Shown here piece by piece: positions 58,348 to 64,000 of a DNA stretch of 64,000 bases. Origin of the DNA: Haliscomenobacteraceae bacterium. Its GTDB lineage: Bacteria > Bacteroidota > Bacteroidia > Chitinophagales > Saprospiraceae. A program made the translations under genes and the position numbers. Numbering within the stretch: position 1 is the stretch's first letter; each line of letters starts with the position of its first letter. The notes under the pieces were generated by a model that did not search any database, was not told the origin of the DNA, and saw nothing but the letters and a program-made list of their open reading frames with translations. Location: assembly GCA_947501115.1 (NCBI GenBank), contig CANMVX010000005.1, forward strand, positions 1 through 64,000. Direction: 5' to 3'.

Positions 58348-59447
58348 CGTCTCATGAATATTTTTCACCAACGGAATGGTTAAGATATAAACGTCATCTA
58401 CAATTACCTGGATTTGACGTACATGCTCAGTTGGCGTTAAAAAAATCTACTGTTTTAGTCGTGGGTGCTGGAGGTCTTGGTTGTCCTATTCTTTTATATC
58501 TTGCAGCAGCAGGGATTGGTAAAATAGGGATAGTGGATTTTGATATTATTGAGATTGAAAATTTACACAGACAGATATTGTTCGATGAATCTGATGCTGG
58601 CAGACATAAAGCTATTGTAGCAGGTGAAAAAATTAAAAAACTTCATCCTTATGTCAATATTGAAGTATTTAATAAGGCCATTGATTATGAAAATGTCACA
58701 TCGATTATTTCTGATTATGATGTTATTGTGGATGGTTCTGATAATTTTGCTACGAGATATTTATTAAATGATGCTTGCGTAATCATGGATAAACCGTATA
58801 TCTATGGTGCTGTTTTCCAGTATGAAGGTCAGGTTTCAAGCTTTAATGTACTTTTGGACAACAAAAGGAGCTGTAATTACAGGAATATATATCCGGAACC
58901 GCCGGAATCAGGCGTTATACCCTCATGTGCAGAAGGCGGCGTTCTCGGGGTATTGCCTGGAATCATTGGCAGTGTTCAAGCATTGGAAGTAATTAAGCTA
59001 ATCACAGGTTTGGGCGAACTTATTGTAAATTCAACCTGGATTTTTGATGCATTGTCTATGGATAGTCATAAAATCTATTTAAATAACCCTATTCCGTTCG
59101 TAATTAATGAAATTATTCCCATCCAAAACTATTGCATTCCTTCTGTGATTAACGAAATTGAATATTCTAAACACTGGGAAGAGAACTTCAGAAATTATCA
59201 ATTAATTGATGTACGAACAGAGGAAGAGAGGCGTCAAAAGAACATTGGAGGTATTCATATCCCGTTATCTGAAATGAAAGAAGAGTACCACAAAATAATC
59301 TACGAGGAAAAGGATGTAATTTTTTACTGTCAGACAGGTCGGAGAAGCAAACAAGCTGCACAAATTTTTCAACAACTTACAGACGGCAAGAAAAAAGTTT
59401 ACTCCCTTAAAGGCGGTTTAGAAGCATTTAAAAAATTAAAACTTTAA
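58344..59447 (+). CDS. E1-like adenylyltransferase (ThiF/MoeB/HesA family) with rhodanese domain
   Basis: This 367-residue protein has an adenylating domain at about 1-245 with GAGGLGCPILLYLAAAGIGKIGIVDFD, the Arg of NLHRQILF and VDGSDNFATRYLLND, the ATP-binding Asp block. A rhodanese domain follows from about 265 with active Cys329 in FYCQTGRRSKQAA. Such E1-rhodanese fusions transfer sulfur to ubiquitin-like carriers for molybdopterin, thiamine or thiolated tRNA. MoeB zinc cysteine pairs (CxxC) are absent: the equivalent region reads RSCNYRNIYPEPPE, and no later CxxC is seen. No MoaD/ThiS gene is adjacent. It overlaps the kinase-fold gene and, at its 3' end, the convergent accD by 4 bases. 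Confidence 0.9.
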   Translation: MTSHEYFSPTEWLRYKRHLQLPGFDVHAQLALKKSTVLVVGAGGLGCPILLYLAAAGIGKIGIVDFDIIEIENLHRQILFDESDAGRHKAIVAGEKIKKLHPYVNIEVFNKAIDYENVTSIISDYDVIVDGSDNFATRYLLNDACVIMDKPYIYGAVFQYEGQVSSFNVLLDNKRSCNYRNIYPEPPESGVIPSCAEGGVLGVLPGIIGSVQALEVIKLITGLGELIVNSTWIFDALSMDSHKIYLNNPIPFVINEIIPIQNYCIPSVINEIEYSKHWEENFRNYQLIDVRTEEERRQKNIGGIHIPLSEMKEEYHKIIYEEKDVIFYCQTGRRSKQAAQIFQQLTDGKKKVYSLKGGLEAFKKLKL

Positions 59448-60289
59448 TTTTTAGCAAAAAGGACTAATAAATGCCTCATTGTATCTTTAAGGTTCTTTCT
59501 ATCCACAATAAAATCCAGGAATCCCTTTTCAAGCAAAAACTCTGCTGTTTGAAATCCTTCCGGAAGTTCCCGTTTAATAGTTTCTTTGATAACCCTTGGA
59601 CCGGCAAAACCAATCAAGCATTCCGGTTCTGCCATATTAATATCACCGAGCATAGCGAATGAAGCGGTAACTCCGCCTGTGGTTGGGTCAGTCATCAAAC
59701 TAAAAAATGGATAACCAGCACGGGCAAGCAGGGTAAGTTTTGCTGAAGTTTTAGCCATCTGCATAAGAGAATAAGCTGATTCCATCATACGGGCACCACC
59801 AGATTTACTAATAATCAACAATGGACACCTGGAATCAATAGCTGAATCAATGGCACGAGAAATACGTTCGCCAACGACTGAACCCATAGAACCACCAATG
59901 AAACTAAAATCCATACAAGCAATGACTAATTTATTGCCGTCAATATCACCTAGTGCCACTGTAATAGCATCAGAAACACTATTTTTCTTATAAGCTTCTT
60001 CTAATCTTTGAGGATAAGATTTTACATCTTCGAAAGAAAGAGCATCTTTCGATTTTAATTCTTCGTGTAAAAGTTGATATTCTGCATCGAAAATAATGTC
60101 AAAATAATCATCGGAACCAATTCTGGTATGGTAATTACATTTAGGACATTTATGGAAATTCTCTCTAAGCTCCTTTGCAGTAGAGGTTTCTTTACAACGG
60201 TCGCACTTATACCAAAGTCCCTCCGGTGCTTCCTTCTTATTTCTAGTGGCAGTTTGTATGCCTTCCTTCAATCTTTTGAACCAACTCAT
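59444..60289 (-). CDS. accD: Acetyl-CoA carboxylase carboxyltransferase, beta subunit
   Basis: AccD is half of the carboxyltransferase that forms malonyl-CoA for fatty-acid synthesis. The 281 residues begin with a zinc ribbon: Cys29, Cys32, Cys48 and Cys51 in WYKCDRCKETS and HKCPKCNYHTR. The carboxyltransferase core follows, with ISRAIDSAIDSRCPLLIISKSGGARMMESAYSLMQM and TDPTTGGVTASFAMLGD, and FAGPRVIKETIKRELPEGFQ near the C-terminus. accA is not nearby. It follows hemE on the same strand, 59 bases downstream, with a TAAATTTG box between. Confidence 0.96.
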   Translation of the reverse strand: MSWFKRLKEGIQTATRNKKEAPEGLWYKCDRCKETSTAKELRENFHKCPKCNYHTRIGSDDYFDIIFDAEYQLLHEELKSKDALSFEDVKSYPQRLEEAYKKNSVSDAITVALGDIDGNKLVIACMDFSFIGGSMGSVVGERISRAIDSAIDSRCPLLIISKSGGARMMESAYSLMQMAKTSAKLTLLARAGYPFFSLMTDPTTGGVTASFAMLGDINMAEPECLIGFAGPRVIKETIKRELPEGFQTAEFLLEKGFLDFIVDRKNLKDTMRHLLVLFAKN

Positions 60290-60327
60290 AAATCATTAAT
60301 TAAACCCGGAAGAAAATTAAAACCATG

Positions 60328-60335
60328 CAAATTTA
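60328..60335 (-). promoter_or_regulatory. Putative -7 box (TAAATTTG) for accD
   Basis: TAAATTTG on the minus strand fits the TAnnTTTG consensus, with TTG about 18 bases upstream as a possible -33 element. It lies between hemE and accD, about 38 bases before the accD ATG. Confidence 0.5.
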
Positions 60336-60348
60336 TACAAAATTCCCA

Positions 60349-61380
60349 TTATTCAACATAACTAGTACTTTTCACCGCGGCAATAAAAGCCTTAACACCT
60401 TCTAAAGGAGTATCTGGATAAACGCCATGCCCTAAATTAGCAATATGGTTTCTGCCAAATTCCCTACACATTTTGACCGTTTCATCAAAAACATGCTGAG
60501 GTGTGGCATAAAGTAGACAAGGATCCATATTTCCTTGTAAGACGGTATCTGCGCCCAACCATTCACGTACTTTTAGTGGAGAAATATTCCAATCAATGCC
60601 AATTACCGCTGGCTTGATTGCAGCAATATCTTGTAGTTGAAGCATTGCACCCTTAGCAAAAATAGTAATGGGAACTTCAGGAATGGCCTCTTTTATCCGT
60701 TGCATATACGGCAAAGAAAAGGTATTAAATTGCTCCATACTCAAAAGGCCGGCCCAGGAATCGAACAATTGAAGAGTTTGAACTCCCGCCTTAACTTGAT
60801 TCCTTAAATAATGAATAGTACTATCCGTAATTTTATCCAATAAATAATGAGACCATTCAGGTTCTGCATATAGAAATTTTTTGGCTACAGAAAAGGTCTT
60901 ACTCCCCTTACCCTCTATCATATAGGCCAATATAGTCCATGGCGCTCCTGCAAAACCTATTAAAGGAATGTTTTCAGGAATATATATATTAATTTCTGAG
61001 ATAGTATTATATACGTAATCGAGTCTTTCGGCAGCTGACTCACCGCTTAAAAGCTGATCAATATCCTTCTTTGATTGAATTGTTTTTGGAAAAAACGGGC
61101 CTCTTGCTTCGATCATTTCATAATCTAGGCCCATTGCCTCCGGAATGACCAAAATATCACTAAATAAGATCGCGGCATCTACTTTGAGTAATTCAACAGG
61201 CTGCAAAGTTACCTCAGCAGCCAACTTAGGCGATTTTACCAACTCTTTGAAACCAGTTAGTTTCTCTCTGATTGCTTTATATTCAGGTAAAATCCTTCCG
61301 GCTTGCCGCATTAACCAAACAGGCGGCCTTTCAACAAGGTCTCTATTAATCGTTCTTAAGAATAGCGTGTTCTTTTTCAT
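60349..61380 (-). CDS. hemE: Uroporphyrinogen decarboxylase
   Basis: HemE decarboxylates the four acetate side chains of uroporphyrinogen III to give coproporphyrinogen III in heme synthesis. The 343 residues are the normal length. The N-terminal RPPVWLMRQAGRILPEYKAIRE contains the substrate-binding Arg residues. LFSDILVIPEAMGLDYEM has the conserved Asp, and GFAGAPWTILAYMIEGKGS is another hallmark. The C-terminal GHGVYPDTPLEGVKAF completes the barrel. It is on the same strand as accD and has a TAAATTTG box four bases before its ATG. Confidence 0.96.
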   Translation of the reverse strand: MKKNTLFLRTINRDLVERPPVWLMRQAGRILPEYKAIREKLTGFKELVKSPKLAAEVTLQPVELLKVDAAILFSDILVIPEAMGLDYEMIEARGPFFPKTIQSKKDIDQLLSGESAAERLDYVYNTISEINIYIPENIPLIGFAGAPWTILAYMIEGKGSKTFSVAKKFLYAEPEWSHYLLDKITDSTIHYLRNQVKAGVQTLQLFDSWAGLLSMEQFNTFSLPYMQRIKEAIPEVPITIFAKGAMLQLQDIAAIKPAVIGIDWNISPLKVREWLGADTVLQGNMDPCLLYATPQHVFDETVKMCREFGRNHIANLGHGVYPDTPLEGVKAFIAAVKSTSYVE

Positions 61381-61384
61381 CGTG

Positions 61385-61392
61385 CAAATTTA
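61385..61392 (-). promoter_or_regulatory. Putative -7 box (TAAATTTG) four bases from the hemE start
   Basis: TAAATTTG on the minus strand fits TAnnTTTG; only CACG separates it from the hemE ATG at 61380. If used, the mRNA would begin at or beside the start codon. Confidence 0.45.
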
Positions 61393-61457
61393 TCAAAACA
61401 GACTAAATTTTTACCATTTCTGAACATTCTAAATACAAATTATAAAAATTACCTTCC

Positions 61458-61465
61458 TATTTTTG
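61458..61465 (+). promoter_or_regulatory. Putative -7 box (TATTTTTG) for the Tudor-like gene
   Basis: TATTTTTG is 18 bases before the ATG at 61484 and supports that start over an in-frame TTG at 61463, which falls inside the box. Confidence 0.5.
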
Positions 61466-61483
61466 CTTTATAAAAAATGTAAA

Positions 61484-62017
61484 ATGGAAAAAAATTATCT
61501 TGGTGTTGGCTCCAGGGTTAATCACCCTGCTTTTGGTGATGGTGTTATAGTAAAATTATACGCTATTTCCTACGATGTTTGCTTTATGCTGTATGGCGTT
61601 AAACAAGTTGGAAAAGATTACGACAAATGGGAAGTGATAGAGCATATTCCCGCTGAGGAGGTCATTACCTATAGTGAAGCAGAAAAAAGTTTACTCAGGA
61701 TTTTGAAGAACTATAATCTTATACAGGATAATCCTGATTTAGGTGATAGATGGAAAAATGGCCTGCTTATTTTGCAGCCATTCGACAAATCCCTCAAGAA
61801 TAAAGAAATTCCCATCGAAACTTTTTTCCAAAAAATTATAATGACCAGAGAAAGGTTGAGAGTTATGGAACAAAAAATTAATAACCATGCAGTATTAAGT
61901 GAAGAGGATAAAATTATTCTTCAGCAGTATATAACAAAAATTTATGGTAGTTTGACAACCTTCAATATTCTGTTTGATAAAAAGGAACATTACTTCGTTG
62001 GCGAAAAAGGTGCTTAA
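61484..62017 (+). CDS. Conserved protein with N-terminal Tudor-like (UvrD/PcrA C-terminal) motif
   Basis: This 177-residue protein starts with LGVGSRVNHPAFGDGVIVKL, the G-x-x-V-x-H-x-x-F-G-x-G-x-V pattern seen in the RNA-polymerase-binding Tudor-like tail of UvrD/PcrA helicases. The remaining residues are helical (TYSEAEKSLLRILKNYNL, then IPIETFFQKIIMTRERLRVMEQKI). It lacks any helicase domain. A role in binding nucleic acid or RNA polymerase is possible but only inferred from the N-terminal pattern. It stands alone behind a TATTTTTG box, followed by about 210 bases before the next gene. Confidence 0.7.
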   Translation: MEKNYLGVGSRVNHPAFGDGVIVKLYAISYDVCFMLYGVKQVGKDYDKWEVIEHIPAEEVITYSEAEKSLLRILKNYNLIQDNPDLGDRWKNGLLILQPFDKSLKNKEIPIETFFQKIIMTRERLRVMEQKINNHAVLSEEDKIILQQYITKIYGSLTTFNILFDKKEHYFVGEKGA

Positions 62018-62184
62018 TACACGGGATAATATTTTTTAATGTTAAAGATTCAGCATTAATTTAGATGATTTAAAATTTATATTCCTAAAAAGTAAGTTTT
62101 TTTAATATTTATTTTCTTGCTGAGGGTTTTTAAGATATCTATTTTATTTACCGACTATTATAATATATTTAGAAAAAAAGAGTA

Positions 62185-62192
62185 TATTTTTG
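62185..62192 (+). promoter_or_regulatory. Putative -7 box (TATTTTTG) for the thioredoxin-fold lipoprotein gene
   Basis: TATTTTTG lies 36 bases before the ATG at 62229, in an otherwise featureless AT-rich 211-base gap from 62018. Confidence 0.5.
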
Positions 62193-62228
62193 CAAGATTA
62201 GTGAACATCAAATAATTGAGATACTTAC

Positions 62229-63566
62229 ATGAGATTAATCACATTGAATTTATTTTCTTCCCTCACCATTTTATTGCTTTGTACGTCTTGTTTAGTGACA
62301 GATGATCATTTTTCAAGATTACCCAATGGTTCTTGGAGGGGCGTTTTGAAACTTGATTCAAGGCCTGTTAGTTCAAATCCTAAAGGAGAACCCCTTCCTG
62401 AAAAGTTAAATCTTAAATTTGATGAAGTTACAGATGGTGAATTACCATTTACCTTTGAGATTACCTATATTACTGAAGACAGTTTTGTTATGGATCTCAT
62501 AAATGGAACTGAAAAAATCAGAGCTTCGGAGATATATTTTGGTAGGGATAAATATTTAGCAAAAGACACCTTTAGAATTAATTTCCCTACTTATGATACC
62601 TATTTACATGGTTTATATGAGGAAAATGTCATGGAGGGAGAATGGGTTATTAATTATAGAACTGAATTTAATAAAATTCCATTTGTAGCAAAATTTGGAC
62701 AAAACCATAGATTTACCCAGCTAAAAAAAGAACCGATGATGAATTTAACTGGTTCATGGGAAACTGAATTTGGTCTTGTTGAGGGTGAAGATCCTTATCC
62801 GGGAGTAGCTGAATTCAAACAAACCGGGAATTATCTAACGGGAACTTTTTTAACTGAAACAGGAGATTATAGATATTTAGAAGGTACTGTTCAGCTAAAT
62901 AAATTATATTTATCCGTATTTGATGGGTCTCATGCTTTCTTATTCGAAGGAAAAATTAATCCTGATTCTACTATAAATGGTATTTTCAGGTCAGGTAAAC
63001 ATTATCAAACCATCTGGAAAGCAAAGCCGCAAAAAAATAGTACATTACGAGATCCTAACTCAATTACACAATTAGTTAGTGACCAGCCTCTTTCTTTTGA
63101 ATTTCCTGATGTTAATGGAAATCTTGTTTCATTAAATGACATCAAAGGGAAAGTAAAAATTATTCAATTGTTTGGAACGTGGTGTCCAAATTGTTTGGAC
63201 GAAACTAATTTTATATTAGATTATCTTTCAAAAAATAAAGAGAAAAGTATATCTGTCATTGGATTAGCTTTTGAACGTTATTCAGAAAAAGAAAAAGTGC
63301 TACCCATTTTAACTTCTTATAAGACAAGATTAATGATTCCTTATCCTATATTGTGGGCTGGATCATATAATAAAAAGGAAGCATCAAAAGTTTTACCCAT
63401 GTTGAATGGGATAACAGCTTTTCCAACCTTGTTGATTTTGGATGAAAATAATAGGGTTGTAAAAATTCATACTGGTTTTAATGGTCCAGCCACAAGTCAG
63501 TATGAATTTTTTAAAAGAGATTTTGAAGAATCCATTGAAAAAATAATTAATATTTCCAATAAATAA
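62229..63566 (+). CDS. Thioredoxin-fold (TlpA/redoxin-like) lipoprotein
   Basis: This 445-residue protein has a lipoprotein signal (LFSSLTILLLCTSC, Cys21). A beta-rich N-terminal half of about 260 residues carries repeated LTGSWETEFGL / YLTGTFLTETGDYRY-like strands. The C-terminal domain from about residue 285 is a thioredoxin-like fold: FEFPDVNGNLVSLNDIKGKVKIIQLFGTWCPNC, with Cys319 and Cys322 in WCPNC, then FPTLLILDENNRVVKIHTGF. It is probably a membrane-anchored periplasmic thiol-disulfide oxidoreductase related to TlpA/ResA. It is 12 bases upstream of the partial TIR-like gene. Its partner is unknown. Confidence 0.9.
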   Translation: MRLITLNLFSSLTILLLCTSCLVTDDHFSRLPNGSWRGVLKLDSRPVSSNPKGEPLPEKLNLKFDEVTDGELPFTFEITYITEDSFVMDLINGTEKIRASEIYFGRDKYLAKDTFRINFPTYDTYLHGLYEENVMEGEWVINYRTEFNKIPFVAKFGQNHRFTQLKKEPMMNLTGSWETEFGLVEGEDPYPGVAEFKQTGNYLTGTFLTETGDYRYLEGTVQLNKLYLSVFDGSHAFLFEGKINPDSTINGIFRSGKHYQTIWKAKPQKNSTLRDPNSITQLVSDQPLSFEFPDVNGNLVSLNDIKGKVKIIQLFGTWCPNCLDETNFILDYLSKNKEKSISVIGLAFERYSEKEKVLPILTSYKTRLMIPYPILWAGSYNKKEASKVLPMLNGITAFPTLLILDENNRVVKIHTGFNGPATSQYEFFKRDFEESIEKIINISNK

Positions 63567-63578
63567 ATCATAATTATC

Positions 63579-64000
63579 ATGAATCAAGTGGTAGCCTTAG
63601 CATATTGTCAGGAAAATCAAGCATCCGTTAATAAGATCCTGCAGGATTTTAAAAATACCAATATCCAGTTTAAACTAGTTAGCTCAAACAGCCATTCAGA
63701 ACCATCGATTTATAATCAGTTGGAAAATTTTGATGGCCCCATTGTCCTGTTGATTAGTGTTAATTTTTTACGATCTCTTTCGTGCATGCAGAACACCTTA
63801 TCTTTGGTTACCAGAAAGGCTAATAATTTGGTGCCAATATTGGTAAATGGCACCGAATCTGACCCTATGACAGGTGAACTTAAGGAAGTACCAACAACCA
63901 TTGATAAAATTGGAGATATCATACCCTATATAAATTATTGGCAAAGTCAATATTTAGAAGCCAGGAGTCGGAAAACCGAGATAAGAGCTGATGAGTCTGA
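63579..64000 (+). CDS. TIR-like protein (partial, right window edge)
   Basis: Reading from the ATG at 63579 gives 140 residues and runs off the window. The strands VVALAY, VLLISVNFLRSLS and LVPILVNG, separated by helices, match the order of a TIR-like fold: the strand near residue 60 followed by the S-x-x-[FY]-L-x-S block, then the PI strand. The usual WCxxE with its catalytic Glu is instead SCMQNTLS, so NADase activity is doubtful. It follows the thioredoxin-fold lipoprotein by 12 bases. The C-terminal effector or repeat region, if any, is outside the window. Flavodoxin-like or other alpha/beta folds remain possible. Confidence 0.5.
   Translation, partial: MNQVVALAYCQENQASVNKILQDFKNTNIQFKLVSSNSHSEPSIYNQLENFDGPIVLLISVNFLRSLSCMQNTLSLVTRKANNLVPILVNGTESDPMTGELKEVPTTIDKIGDIIPYINYWQSQYLEARSRKTEIRADES

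Noticed and set aside
1-64000. CRISPR arrays, tRNA, rRNA or prophage genes
   Set aside because: I saw no regularly spaced short repeats, no cloverleaf-like or rRNA sequence, and no phage structural or integrase genes.

Overview
The window is AT-rich and densely coded. It looks like chromosome from a Bacteroidota bacterium, most likely a Saprospiraceae-type relative (inferred from gene content; there is no rRNA in the window). Support: recurrent TAnnTTTG promoter boxes (the Bacteroidota -7 element); type IX secretion traits (a type-B gliding/sorting C-terminus and a PorP/SprF protein); DUF5686, DUF1573-YajC and SprB/PKD-like repeats; and secreted CHAT and caspase proteins. No tRNA, rRNA, CRISPR array, insertion sequence or prophage was seen, and no gene-free stretch exceeds about 210 bases.

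Layout. 1-3.5 kb: partial ribD, a degenerate HNH/AP2 protein, a small lipoprotein plus mnmD operon, and pdhB. 3.6-6.6 kb: a VPS10/BNR propeller protein. 6.6-23.8 kb: the accessory core. A TPR-CHAT lipoprotein is divergent from an eight-gene, tightly packed operon encoding an ECF sigma factor, a membrane anti-sigma/TPR-like protein, two paralogous exported helical proteins, a papain-family protease with a C-terminal DUF4384-like region, a propeller-caspase protein, a 1942-residue T9SS repeat protein and a PorP/SprF partner. This is my candidate for an undescribed system: three kinds of cysteine protease under one dedicated sigma factor, with a surface protein and its probable secretion or anchoring partner. 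23.9-27.1 kb: a sodium symporter and lpd. 27.2-32.2 kb: folE, an SDR lacking its catalytic Ser, a stand-alone DUF5686-like barrel, aroK and a GH15 enzyme. 32.3-33.1 kb: DUF1573 lipoprotein and yajC. 33.2-37.5 kb: an alpha/beta hydrolase, C39-peptidase ABC exporter and HlyD operon. 37.6-45.6 kb: fmt, an MBL hydrolase, a small membrane protein, a double ABC ATPase, RNase D and an AsmA-like protein. 45.6-55.2 kb: a minus-strand run of a DUF3298 lipoprotein, pgi, glpF, glpD, a class V aminotransferase and smc. 55.4-59.4 kb: acs, a kinase-fold protein of unknown function, and an E1-like/rhodanese protein. 59.4-64 kb: accD and hemE (minus), then a Tudor-like protein, a thioredoxin-fold lipoprotein and a partial TIR-like protein.

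How the genes work together. Most of the window is housekeeping: riboflavin, pyrimidine-tRNA modification, pyruvate and acetate activation, glycerol use, fatty-acid, heme and folate synthesis, and chromosome condensation. The 6.6-23.8 kb locus stands apart. It reads as a self-regulated envelope module in which the sigma/anti-sigma pair could sense periplasmic state through the TPR-like region, while the proteases and repeat protein act outside the cytoplasm. That functional reading is inference; gene order, spacing and catalytic motifs are read directly from the sequence.
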